Part shown: positions 8,156-16,467 of the stretch, piece by piece
Numbering within the stretch: the first letter of the stretch is position 1
How the letters are laid out: each line of letters opens with the position of its first letter
Origin: Anaerosalibacter massiliensis
GTDB taxonomy: Bacteria; Bacillota; Clostridia; Tissierellales; Sporanaerobacteraceae
Direction of reading: 5' to 3'
Assembly: GCA_000751555.1 (NCBI GenBank)
Contig: CCEZ01000016.1
Location: 1-64,000 of the forward strand
DNA: 64,000 nt
Translations under genes and position numbers: made by a program
Notes under the pieces: model-generated
Told to the model about the DNA's origin: nothing
The model's input: only the letters and a program-made list of their open reading frames with translations
Databases searched by the model: none

Positions 8156-8845
8156 GTGGGTGAGTCCATAAAAGAAAGTATTTTTAAATTAGATATATTT
8201 AATAACTTAGATGATGAATATATTGAATATTTAGTCCAATCTTCTTTTAGGTTGAAATTGGAAAAAGGAGAATCTCTATTTTTAGAAAGAGATGAACTAA
8301 AAAACATGTATATAATATTAGAAGGGAAAATGACTCTTTTTAGGCTTTCAGAAATAGGGCAAAAACGAGTTATTTATATATTAGATGCAGGTGAAATAAT
8401 AAACGAAATTACTTTTGATAATATGCCAGCATCAATAAATTGTGAGGCTTTTGAAGACAGTGTTGTTATAGGATTTGAAAAGGAAATATTACTGTATGTA
8501 ATGGAAAATAATTTTGATTTGACACAAAAGATAATTAATTCTATGGGCAAAAAAATTAGGAGACATTATAGACAGCTTAAAAACACAGTACCTATAAGAT
8601 TAGATAAAAAATTAGCAGCAAAGTTGTGGAAATTAAGCAAAGATTATGGCGTTAAAATAAATGATGGAATTTTAATAGATTTAGATTTAAGTATTACTTA
8701 TTTGGCAGATATGCTAGGAAGTACAAGAGAGACAGTTTCAAGATGTATGAGTGATTTGAAAAAAGTAGGTCTTGTTAAATATAAAGATGGAAAAATTGTG
8801 GTAAAGAGTAGAAAGGAACTATCTATTTACTTCAGAGGTATATAA
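8156..8845 (+). CDS. Crp/Fnr-family transcriptional regulator
   Basis: A 229-aa regulator with an N-terminal cyclic-nucleotide-type sensor domain (about 10-130) and a C-terminal winged helix (about 150-220). The recognition helix STRETVSRCMSDL keeps the Arg-Glu...Arg triad that reads TGTGA half-sites in CRP. There is no N-terminal Cys cluster, so it is not an FNR-type oxygen sensor of the usual kind. GTG 8156 follows AGAGGTG (8144-8150). It sits just before the sulfite reductase genes, and a TGTGA-N6-TCACA palindrome lies between them. It is probably their activator; the effector is unknown. Confidence 0.85.
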   Translation: MGESIKESIFKLDIFNNLDDEYIEYLVQSSFRLKLEKGESLFLERDELKNMYIILEGKMTLFRLSEIGQKRVIYILDAGEIINEITFDNMPASINCEAFEDSVVIGFEKEILLYVMENNFDLTQKIINSMGKKIRRHYRQLKNTVPIRLDKKLAAKLWKLSKDYGVKINDGILIDLDLSITYLADMLGSTRETVSRCMSDLKKVGLVKYKDGKIVVKSRKELSIYFRGI

Positions 8846-8870
8846 AAAGAATAAAAAATAATTATTTCAT

Positions 8871-8902
8871 AATGACTGTGATTTTTATCACAGTCATTTT
8901 TC
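8871..8902 (+). terminator. Hairpin/terminator after crp-like gene
   Basis: Perfect 11-bp arms (8871-8881, 8888-8898), 6-nt loop and a T-rich tail. The same palindrome contains the CRP-like operator. Confidence 0.65.
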
Positions 8903-8919
8903 TTTTATCATGTTATTTT
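8877..8919 (+). promoter_or_regulatory. CRP-type operator and extended -10 of the channel-asr operon
   Basis: TGTGA (8877-8881), N6, TCACA (8888-8892) equals the CRP consensus. Its centre is 8884.5. An extended -10, TGT-TATTTT, occupies 8911-8919. If transcription starts near 8926 the operator is centred at -41.5, the class II activator position. The spacing is observed; the regulatory role is inferred. Confidence 0.5.
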
Positions 8920-8948
8920 ATATGCAAAGAGCAAAGGAGGGGCAATGA

Positions 8949-9758
8949 ATGTTTAGTGAAGATATTAATAACTTGGCTTCAGTAGCAGAGAAGAAGAAAA
9001 CGCTATTATATGAAAGTAAATTTAGTTATTTATTAGCTTCTATGTTAGCGGGTATTTATGCAGGTTTTGGAATACTTCTTATTTTTACTATTGGAGGATT
9101 ATTGCAGTCAACTGGTACTCCTGGAGGGAAAGTTATAATGGGAGTATCTTTTGGAATAGCCCTTAGTCTCGTATTAGTTGCAGGTTCAGAACTTTTTACA
9201 GGAAACAATTTAATAATGATGATAGGCTCATTAAATAAAAAAGTTTCTTGGAAAGACAGTATAGGAGTTTAGATATATAGTTACATAGGAAATTTTTTAG
9301 GAAGTATACTCCTTTCAATACTATATGTTCAATCAGGACTTGGAACAGGGGATGTAGCAGATTTTATAATAAGTGGCTCCGAAGGTAAGATAGGTGCAGG
9401 ATTTGGGCCATTATTCATTAGAGGAATACTTTGTAATATGCTTGTATGTTTAGCAGTTTGGTGTTTTTTCAAATTAAAAGATGAAACAGCAAAGCTTATA
9501 ATGATATTTTGGTGTTTATTTGCATTTATAACTATAGGATTTGAACATAGTATAGCAAATATGACTTTAATAACTACCGCAATGATGTTGCCGCACAATG
9601 GAACAATTTCTATAGCAGGACTTTTTCAAAATCTTATACCTGTAACATTAGGAAACTTTATTGGAGGTGCAATTTTTATAGGATGGACCTATTGGCGAAT
9701 AGCTAATAGTAAAAACAAGATGAAGGAGGCAAAGGATTATGGGAATATCTCTAAGTAA
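8949..9758 (+). pseudogene. Formate/nitrite-transporter family (hydrosulfide-channel type) gene with in-frame TAG
   Basis: The frame encodes a full six-helix FNT channel of about 269 residues, but codon 108 is TAG (9270-9272). The residues before it (VSWKDSIGV) and after it (IYSYIGNFLGS) join smoothly, and family members usually have Trp at or near this place, so TGG to TAG by one transition is the simplest cause. No other stop or frameshift is seen. A homologous FNT3 channel beside asrABC in Clostridioides difficile exports hydrosulfide, which fits this context. The 3' end overlaps asrA by 20 bp. A sequencing error must be excluded. Confidence 0.75.
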
Positions 9759-10740
9759 TAAAGAATTTAACAATATATTAGATGAACTTAAAAAAGAGTA
9801 TAAAATATATGCTCCTAAATTATTTAAAGGCAAAGGCAGATTTTCAGATACAGATTTAGTTAGGTATGATGAAATATCTAGTATAGAAGAAATAGAGTTT
9901 GGCAAAAAGTCTTATTATTCTCCTAAAGAAGTACTACTTCCTATTACTCAAACATTATTTTATTTTACAGAAGACAAGGTTATAGAACCAGAAATTGACC
10001 ATAAGAAAACTTTAGTATTTTTAAGAAGTTGTGATATACATGCAGTAAAAAGATTAGATGAAATATATTTAGAAAATGGAGTAGAAGATCCTTATTACAA
10101 AAGACGAAGAGAAAAAATGAAATTTATACTTATGGAGTGTGAAAAAAGCTTTGAGAATTGTTTCTGTGCAAGTATGGGAACTAATGAGACTGATGATTAT
10201 TCACTATTTGTAAAAAGTGAAGGAGATAGAGTGTTTCTTGATATAAAAGATAAAGAATTCTCATCTTATTTTGATACTGGAGTAGAAACCGAAGTGTTTC
10301 CAAACTTTGTAAAAGAAAATAAGATAGAAGTAAATATACCAGAGAATTTAGATATAGATATATTTAAATCGCTTATGTGGAAAGAATATACTTCTAGATG
10401 TATAGGCTGTGGTAGATGCAATACAGTATGCGGAACTTGTTCTTGTTTCTCTATGCAAGATATTTTTTATAAAGATAATGAAAGAACTGGAGAGAGAAGA
10501 AGAGTATGGGCGTCTTGTCAAATAGATGGTTATTCAGAAGTAGCTGGAGGATTTGATTTCAGAAGTGATCAAGGAGATAGAATGAGATTTAAAGTAATGC
10601 ATAAGATATATGATTTTAATAAAAGATTTGGCTATCAAATGTGTGTAGGATGTGGTAGATGTGATGATGCATGTCCAGAATATATATCATTTTCCAATTG
10701 TGTAAATAAGTTAAATGAAAAAGTAAAGGAGGGAAAGTAA
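9739..10740 (+). CDS. asrA: Anaerobic sulfite reductase subunit A (4Fe-4S)
   Basis: A 333-aa iron-sulfur subunit that relays electrons to the siroheme subunit. The C-terminal third holds CIGCGRCNTVCGTCSC and CVGCGRCDDACP, two 4Fe-4S sites. The middle contains FLRSCDIHAVKRLDEI, typical of AsrA/HydB-type proteins. ATG 9739 has AAGGAGG about 8 nt upstream and lies inside the end of the channel gene. asrB starts immediately after the stop, so the three asr genes are one transcript. Confidence 0.93.
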   Translation: MGISLSNKEFNNILDELKKEYKIYAPKLFKGKGRFSDTDLVRYDEISSIEEIEFGKKSYYSPKEVLLPITQTLFYFTEDKVIEPEIDHKKTLVFLRSCDIHAVKRLDEIYLENGVEDPYYKRRREKMKFILMECEKSFENCFCASMGTNETDDYSLFVKSEGDRVFLDIKDKEFSSYFDTGVETEVFPNFVKENKIEVNIPENLDIDIFKSLMWKEYTSRCIGCGRCNTVCGTCSCFSMQDIFYKDNERTGERRRVWASCQIDGYSEVAGGFDFRSDQGDRMRFKVMHKIYDFNKRFGYQMCVGCGRCDDACPEYISFSNCVNKLNEKVKEGK

Positions 10741-11535
10741 ATGAATAATAATGTTTACCTACCTTTTAAATCAAAGATTTTAGATATAAAACCTCATACA
10801 GATATTGATTATACTTTTAGGATGGAATTTGAAGGTGATGTAAAACCAGGACAATTTTTTGAAATATCAATTCCTAAATATGGAGAAGCTCCTATATCTG
10901 TAAGTGAAATAGGAGAAAATTATGTAGATTTAACTATTAGAAAAGTAGGTAAGGTTACAGATGTAATTCATACATTTTTCCCTGGGCAAAATCTTTTTAT
11001 GAGAGGGCCTTATGGAAATGGATTTGATGTAGATTTATTCAAGGAAAAGGAACTAATAGTAGCTGCTGGTGGTACTGGTCTTGCACCTGTGAAAGCAGTA
11101 GTGGATTATTTTGTAGACAATAAAGATGAAGTAAAGGATATTACAGTAGTTTGCGGATTTAAATCTCCAAGTGATATCCTATTTAGAGATGATTTTAAGA
11201 AATGGAAAGATGAAATAAAAACTATTTTAACTGTAGATAATGGTGAGGAAGGCTATACTGGAAATGTAGGACTTATAACAGAATATATAAAGAATATAAA
11301 GATAGAAAATATAGAAGAGGCAAATGTAATAGTAGTTGGTCCTCCAATGATGTTGAAGTTTACATTGCAGGAGTTATTAAATAGAGGTATAAAAGAAGAA
11401 AATATTTGGGTTTCATATGAAAGAAAAATGTGTTGTGGAATAGGTAAATGCGGACATTGTAAAATAAATGATACTTATGTTTGTTTAGATGGTCCAGTTT
11501 TTAATTATACAAAAGCAATGAAACTTATAGACTAG
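10741..11535 (+). CDS. asrB: Anaerobic sulfite reductase subunit B (FAD/NAD(P)H)
   Basis: A 264-aa ferredoxin-NADP-reductase-like subunit that takes electrons from NAD(P)H. The FAD region includes PISVSE and MRGPYGNGF, and the nucleotide-binding loop is AAGGTGLAPVKAVV. A C-terminal Cys group CCGIGKCGHCK plus a later Cys forms the 2Fe-2S-type site of this family. It begins directly after the asrA stop and overlaps the Shine-Dalgarno of asrC at its end. Confidence 0.93.
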   Translation: MNNNVYLPFKSKILDIKPHTDIDYTFRMEFEGDVKPGQFFEISIPKYGEAPISVSEIGENYVDLTIRKVGKVTDVIHTFFPGQNLFMRGPYGNGFDVDLFKEKELIVAAGGTGLAPVKAVVDYFVDNKDEVKDITVVCGFKSPSDILFRDDFKKWKDEIKTILTVDNGEEGYTGNVGLITEYIKNIKIENIEEANVIVVGPPMMLKFTLQELLNRGIKEENIWVSYERKMCCGIGKCGHCKINDTYVCLDGPVFNYTKAMKLID

Positions 11536-11548
11536 GAGGTGGGTTATA

Positions 11549-12499
11549 GTGGATATAAATACAAAAAAACTTAAAAAGAATGCTTTTAGAGTTACAAAAG
11601 AAAGAGGTAAAACTGCTATTAGAGTTAGAGTACCTGGAGGGCACATAGAAGCAAAACATTTATTGATTTTAAAGAATATTGCTGAAAAATATGGAAATGG
11701 CACTCTCCATATAACTACTAGACAAGGGTTTGAAATACCTGGCATATCAATGGAATATATAGATGATGTAAATAAAGAGATTCAACCAGTTATAGAGGGA
11801 TTAAATATAAACCAAGTAGATCCTAACACAGGATATCCAGCTTCTGGGACAAGAAATGTAGCTGCTTGTGTGGGAAATAATGTATGCCCCTTTGGAAATT
11901 ATAATACTACAGATTTTGCAAAGAGAATTGAAGATGCAATATTCCCAAATGATTATCATGTAAAGATAGCTCTTACAGGTTGTCCAAATGATTGTATTAA
12001 GTCTAGAATGCATGATTTTGGCATCATAGGTATGACAGAACCTCAATATGATCCTTATAGATGCATAGCCTGTGAAGCTTGTGTAGATAATTGTAGAGAT
12101 AGGATAGTTGGAGCATTGTCTATTGAAAACAATAAGGTAGTAAGAAATGAAGATAAATGTATAGGTTGTGGAGAATGTATATTGAAATGTCCTATGTCTG
12201 CTTGGACAAGAAGTGAAGAAAAATATTATAAACTTGTTATAATGGGAAGAACAGGAAAGAAAAATCCAAGACTTGCAAGAGAATTTATTACTTGGGTAGA
12301 TGAAGAAAGTATTATAAAAATTATATTAAATACTTATAGATATGTGGATAAGTATATAGATAAAGATGCACCAGGTGGAAAAGAACATGTAGGATATATA
12401 GTAGATAGAACAGGATTTCAAGAATTTAAAAAATGGGTGCTAAAAGATGTAGAACTAGGACCTAAAGCAATAGTGGAAGAAAATATATACTGGTATTAG
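11549..12499 (+). CDS. asrC: Anaerobic sulfite reductase subunit C (siroheme/4Fe-4S catalytic subunit)
   Basis: A 316-aa catalytic subunit that reduces sulfite to sulfide with six electrons. The siroheme-coupled cluster motif is CVGNNVCPFG...GCPNDC. A ferredoxin insertion follows with CIACEACVDNC and CIGCGECILKCP. The N-terminal half contains HITTRQGFEIPGI, a sulfite/nitrite reductase ferredoxin-like half-domain. GTG 11549 has AGGAGGT 8 nt upstream. It completes asrABC; the following 45-aa gene may be part of the transcript. Confidence 0.93.
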   Translation: MDINTKKLKKNAFRVTKERGKTAIRVRVPGGHIEAKHLLILKNIAEKYGNGTLHITTRQGFEIPGISMEYIDDVNKEIQPVIEGLNINQVDPNTGYPASGTRNVAACVGNNVCPFGNYNTTDFAKRIEDAIFPNDYHVKIALTGCPNDCIKSRMHDFGIIGMTEPQYDPYRCIACEACVDNCRDRIVGALSIENNKVVRNEDKCIGCGECILKCPMSAWTRSEEKYYKLVIMGRTGKKNPRLAREFITWVDEESIIKIILNTYRYVDKYIDKDAPGGKEHVGYIVDRTGFQEFKKWVLKDVELGPKAIVEENIYWY

Positions 12500-12568
12500 G
12501 AATAATTTTTATAAATTATAGAAAAATAAAATAAGGCTAAATATAATTTAAAACTAGGAGGAATCTCT

Positions 12569-12706
12569 ATGGATAATAGAACATTAAATGGAGTGAAAAA
12601 AGATACACCACTAGCAAATGTAAGTAATGAAGAATTAAATGAAATTAAGAAATTTGAGGAAGACTTAGGAAATAAATATTATATCTTAGCCTTTGAAAGA
12701 AAATAA
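12569..12706 (+). CDS. 45-aa conserved-looking small protein downstream of asrC
   Basis: A 45-aa acidic/basic small protein with a perfect AGGAGG (12556-12561) 7 nt before ATG 12569. The C-terminal half predicts a helix (NEELNEIKKFEEDLG) followed by YYILAFERK. It ends just before a strong terminator, and there is no terminator between it and asrC (69 bp gap). I do not recognise a family. The gene looks real because of its ribosome-binding site and coding-like composition. Confidence 0.6.
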   Translation: MDNRTLNGVKKDTPLANVSNEELNEIKKFEEDLGNKYYILAFERK

Positions 12707-12713
12707 TGTACAA

Positions 12714-12751
12714 CTATAAAAGGATAGCTAAATTTAGCTGTCCTTTTATAG
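12714..12751 (+). terminator. Terminator of the asr transcript
   Basis: Long hairpin with outer arms 12714-12724 / 12741-12751 and an inner palindrome AGCTAAATTTAGCT. Confidence 0.75.
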
Positions 12752-12782
12752 AATAGAAAAATACCCATATATATTATTTTAT

Positions 12783-12825
12783 CGTAACATTTGTTACGTA
12801 TTTATATTGGAATTGATGGTAAAAT
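12783..12825 (+). promoter_or_regulatory. GTAAC-N4-GTTAC operator with -10 box upstream of the cupin gene
   Basis: CGTAAC (12783-12788), N4, GTTACG (12793-12798) is a perfect palindrome centred at 12790.5. TAAAAT at 12820-12825 would be the -10 of a start near 12832, placing the operator at -41.5 with no good -35. This is again class II activator geometry. The site type resembles Crp/Fnr-family operators I recall from clostridia (HcpR-like); that recall is unverified. Confidence 0.45.
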
Positions 12826-12867
12826 AAAACATACAAGTACTTATTGAAAAGAATGGAGGTTTTAAAT

Positions 12868-13209
12868 ATGAGTGAAAATCTTATAAAAAATATAGAGTTT
12901 AAGACTGTACACAATATGAAATCATTAGTAGATTATCAAGAAGGAACTGTAGTTAGTAGAACACTTGCACAGGGCGATCCATTAAGTATGACACTATTTG
13001 CTTTTGATAGTGGGGAAGAAATTAGCTCTCACACAGCTCCAGGAGATGCATTAGTTTATATTTTAGATGGAAACGCAGAGATAACTATAGGAGGAGAAAA
13101 GTTTGAGTTAGAAGAAGGAGAAACAATTGTCATGCCAAAAGATATTCCCCATGCACTATATGCAAAAGAAAAGTTTAAAATGCTTTTAGTTGTAGTATTT
13201 AGTTTATAA
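12868..13209 (+). CDS. Small cupin-domain protein
   Basis: A 113-aa single-domain cupin (beta-barrel). The first cupin motif region is ISSHTAPGDALVYILDGNAEI and the second is GETIVMPKDIPHALYA, with the usual metal-binding His residues partly kept (SSH, PHA). I chose ATG 12868. The ATG at 12853 is part of ATGGAGG, whose GGAGG (12855-12859) is the ribosome-binding site. It is monocistronic behind a palindromic operator. The substrate or ligand is unknown. Confidence 0.8.
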   Translation: MSENLIKNIEFKTVHNMKSLVDYQEGTVVSRTLAQGDPLSMTLFAFDSGEEISSHTAPGDALVYILDGNAEITIGGEKFELEEGETIVMPKDIPHALYAKEKFKMLLVVVFSL

Positions 13210-13297
13210 TTGAAAGAGGATAATTTAGCTAGTTATAAAATACTTTATAATTTAACTTATATTACTATGATTGAATCAAAAGTAATAACTGAAAAAT

Positions 13298-13341
13298 ATA
13301 CATCCTAATATAATAAAATATTTTATTATATTAGGATGTAT
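13298..13341. terminator. 44-bp perfect palindromic terminator between cupin and ABC transporter genes
   Basis: Completely self-complementary from 13298 to 13341. It overlaps the stop codon of the minus-strand ABC gene and can terminate both convergent genes. Confidence 0.75.
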
Positions 13342-15046
13342 TAATATTAGCAGGTTTTTTGGATTCAGTTAATGAATATAATTCATAAAAATAGTTTTTA
13401 TTATTCATTAATTTATTAAAAGGTCCTATTTCTACTATGTTACTATCTTTAAGAACAATAATTAGATCATATTTTTCAAGTAATTGTTTTGAAAACTTAT
13501 GTGTTATTGATATTAATGTTAGATCTGATATGTTTAACAAAGAGTTTTCAATAAGATAAGAAGTTTTGTTATCCAATGAATTAGTAGCTTCATCTAGAAT
13601 TAGTATGGGAGACTTTCTAATAAGAGCTCTAGCTATAGAAATTCTTTGTTTTTCACCTCCGGAAATAGCGTAACCATTTTCACCTATATTAGAATTGATA
13701 CCATTTTGTAAATTATTAACTAAACCATATAATTTACATACATTTATAACTTTATTAATATCCTGTTCACTATAATTTTTAAAAAGAGTTAAATTATTTT
13801 TAAAGCTTGTATCAAACATAAATACATCTTGATGTATTACTGAGATTAAATTGTGAATGCTTTCTGAATTAATGTTTTTAATATTTATATTATCAATAAA
13901 AATATCTCCCGTATAGTTATCGTAATATTTTAATAGTAAATTAATTAAAGTAGATTTTCCACAACCACTTTTTCCAACAATAGCGACTTTTTGACCTTTA
14001 ACTATTTTGAAAGATATGTTTTTTAAAGCGAGATTTTGTTGATTATAGGAAAATGAAATATTTTTAAATTCGATTGAATTAACAAAGGAATTCTTTTTTA
14101 AACCTAGATCCTCTAAAGTATTTTCATCCACTACTTTAATAATTTTATTGCCTATTAGGAGCATTGATTTGAAGTCAGCAATTATATAAGAGATATTTGT
14201 TATAGGTCCACTTATAAATTCCATTAGTTGAATTGTTGCCACAAATGTGCCAACAGTTGTTTTATCTTTAATTACTAGATATGTACCTATGCCTAAAACT
14301 ATAAAGTAAGATAAATATGAAAATAAATTAATTATTAAATTTACCATTGCATTTAAAGAAAAGAAATTATATCTTGATTGCTCCATATTACTGTTATGTT
14401 TGTTATATTTGCATAAAATTGTATTTTGTAAATTAAAGCTTTTTATAGTTTCAAAACCTAATAAAAAATCTTTTGTGATTTTCATGAGGGAGCTCAACGA
14501 ATCAGAAAAACTTTTCTTTAGTGTTGACAATTTATTGTTGAAAATATAAGGAACTATAATTGGAATTGTACTTATTATTAAAATAAATACAGCTATAATG
14601 GTATTTAATTTTAATAACCCCAAAGTTGCTATAAAAAATGAAAGAATAGCCTGTATTATATTTAGAAAGTTTAGAAAATAGCCTCTTTGAATAAGTTCAA
14701 GGTCATTGTTGATTAGTGATATATAATGAGATGTATTTTTACCATGAAAATTTTCCTTATTCCTATTTATGATTTTTGAAAAAATATCATATCTGAGAAC
14801 TGTCATATTATATTGTATATACTTAGCAAAAAAAATTTCTCTTAAGTAGCTTGATATGAGCAATATTATAATGAAAAAGATTGATATTAATGCTATATTA
14901 GTAAATCTTTCCATATTTTTATTAATACTTGTATCAATTAAATCTTTTATAAGAAAGGCAATGAAAGTATATAAAGATGAATCAATTATTACAAAAAGTA
15001 CATTAATTATGAATAGTTTTTTTGATTTTATAAGATATTTTTTCAT
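13331..15046 (-). CDS. ABC exporter (fused permease-ATPase) of the radical SAM peptide locus
   Basis: A 571-aa half-transporter. Six hydrophobic segments occupy about residues 1-300, and the nucleotide-binding domain about 325-555 has Walker A GKSGCGKST, signature ISGGEKQR and Walker B LILDEAT. There is no N-terminal C39 peptidase domain, so the leader peptide must be removed by another enzyme or kept. It starts 18 bp after the radical SAM gene stop with only a weak AGGT-like site, which suggests coupling. From its position it most likely exports the modified peptide made by the two upstream genes. The terminator overlaps its stop. Confidence 0.85.
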   Translation of the reverse strand: MKKYLIKSKKLFIINVLFVIIDSSLYTFIAFLIKDLIDTSINKNMERFTNIALISIFFIIILLISSYLREIFFAKYIQYNMTVLRYDIFSKIINRNKENFHGKNTSHYISLINNDLELIQRGYFLNFLNIIQAILSFFIATLGLLKLNTIIAVFILIISTIPIIVPYIFNNKLSTLKKSFSDSLSSLMKITKDFLLGFETIKSFNLQNTILCKYNKHNSNMEQSRYNFFSLNAMVNLIINLFSYLSYFIVLGIGTYLVIKDKTTVGTFVATIQLMEFISGPITNISYIIADFKSMLLIGNKIIKVVDENTLEDLGLKKNSFVNSIEFKNISFSYNQQNLALKNISFKIVKGQKVAIVGKSGCGKSTLINLLLKYYDNYTGDIFIDNINIKNINSESIHNLISVIHQDVFMFDTSFKNNLTLFKNYSEQDINKVINVCKLYGLVNNLQNGINSNIGENGYAISGGEKQRISIARALIRKSPILILDEATNSLDNKTSYLIENSLLNISDLTLISITHKFSKQLLEKYDLIIVLKDSNIVEIGPFNKLMNNKNYFYELYSLTESKKPANINTS

Positions 15047-15064
15047 ATGTTCACAACCTAAACA

Positions 15065-16318
15065 TTAACTATTAGAACAATACTGTAAATAATATTGTTT
15101 TATTTCTTTACAAATATTTTTAACACTAGTATTTTCTTTATTTAATTTTTTTTCAAACTTAATTAAATTTTTAGGCATTTTCTTGAAATCATATTCCCAT
15201 ACTAAATTTTTAACTTCTGTTTCTTTAATATTCCCTATAGGATATACATTATCATCTAAAAATTCACATGGCTTAATAATACCCATTTCACTTATACACC
15301 AACTTAGAAGTCCACCACCGCATCCTAAAGCTTTATATTTAGAGTTGATTTTTAGGTTAGTATTATATTCATGCCAAGTTTGTACATTTATTTTATTCTT
15401 ATATTTTTTAGATAGCTCTTCAAGTTGTAATTCAACATTCTTGATTTCTTCTTCAGATAATATCCATGAAGATAAAGAAGTTCCCCTTCCATATGGAATT
15501 AAAGTTCCAAATCTTATTGAATTAGCACCAGATTTATATGCAGTATTAATTATATCTTCTATATGATTAATATTTGATTTTGTAACTATAGTTGCTATTG
15601 TTGAAGGTATTTCCATATTGGAAAGTTCTTTTATAGTTAATATTGTTTTTTTGAAGGAACCTGGAGTTCTAGTAATGGAATCATGAATGTTTTTATCATG
15701 TGAGTATAGTGAAAGTTGAACGTTATCTATATATTTGAAGTTTTTAACATTATTAGAATTTATTAAAGTTCCAGTAGTAGTAATTGTAGTTCTAAAGTTA
15801 TCAATGCAATAGCTTAAAATATTAAAAAAATTGTCATGTAGCATAGGTTCACCGCCAGTGAGTTGAATTGATATAGATTTATCTTTTAAAAATTTCAGAG
15901 CATCAATGAGTGTTTCATATGGAATAGAATTTTTGTTTTTGTTTGAGCAATTTTTAAAGCAGTGAATACATTTCAAATTACATTTATTTGTAAGGCTAAT
16001 GATAATATTTATAGGTATTTTTGCATTTTTCATTCCAGACGTTTTTAAATTTTTGTAATCAGAGTTTTTATTTAAAAATAAGAAATCATTTTTATTATTT
16101 ATAAAATCCATAACTATAGCTTTTATTTTTGAATAATTACGAGTATCTAAATCTTTACTAATTTCTCTTACAATTTCATCAATAGACTTATTTCCATTAA
16201 ATTTTTCTATTATATAAGTTTCAACATCATTTAGTATGTAATTATCTTCATTAGTAAGCAAAATTGAGTAGTCATCAAAATAATGTAAGATACTGTTTTC
16301 TATAACAGCAGGATACAT
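15065..16318 (-). CDS. Radical SAM peptide maturase with N-terminal PqqD-like recognition domain
   Basis: A 417-aa radical S-adenosylmethionine enzyme. Residues 1-85 look like a PqqD/RRE domain that binds leader peptides. The radical SAM core starts at about 100, with C113, C117 and C120 in CNLKCIHC coordinating the 4Fe-4S cluster, and QLTGGEPML as the SAM-binding GGE motif. The C-terminal part has more Cys residues (LGCGGG, SWCIS, KPCEF, NICKE, QYCSNS), a SPASM/twitch-type auxiliary cluster region. ATG 16318 has GGAGG 8-9 nt upstream. It lies between a 41-aa precursor and an exporter, the arrangement of sactipeptide/ranthipeptide-type loci. The bond it makes is unknown. Confidence 0.88.
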   Translation of the reverse strand: MYPAVIENSILHYFDDYSILLTNEDNYILNDVETYIIEKFNGNKSIDEIVREISKDLDTRNYSKIKAIVMDFINNKNDFLFLNKNSDYKNLKTSGMKNAKIPINIIISLTNKCNLKCIHCFKNCSNKNKNSIPYETLIDALKFLKDKSISIQLTGGEPMLHDNFFNILSYCIDNFRTTITTTGTLINSNNVKNFKYIDNVQLSLYSHDKNIHDSITRTPGSFKKTILTIKELSNMEIPSTIATIVTKSNINHIEDIINTAYKSGANSIRFGTLIPYGRGTSLSSWILSEEEIKNVELQLEELSKKYKNKINVQTWHEYNTNLKINSKYKALGCGGGLLSWCISEMGIIKPCEFLDDNVYPIGNIKETEVKNLVWEYDFKKMPKNLIKFEKKLNKENTSVKNICKEIKQYYLQYCSNS

Positions 16319-16371
16319 ATTATTTCCTCCGTCCTATATTTAATTTATGAATAAATAAAAAGATAAATTAG

Positions 16372-16401
16372 GTAAAGCAAAGATTAATCTCTGCTTTACC
16401 A
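16372..16401 (-). terminator. Attenuator-like hairpin between peptide precursor and maturase
   Basis: GGTAAAGCA (16372-16380) pairs with TGCTTTACC (16393-16401), extended by an inner AGAT/ATCT. On the minus strand a T-rich tract follows. It would let the short precursor message outnumber the maturase message. Confidence 0.6.
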
Positions 16402-16467
16402 TTTTTTAAGAAAGAGACAATTGATATTGTATAAATGAAAATTTATGTTTTACTATAAAATCTCATC

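Noticed and set aside
9270-9272. TAG as a pyrrolysine or other recoded codon
   Set aside because: The position normally holds Trp in FNT channels, no recoding signal is visible, and a single transition explains it.
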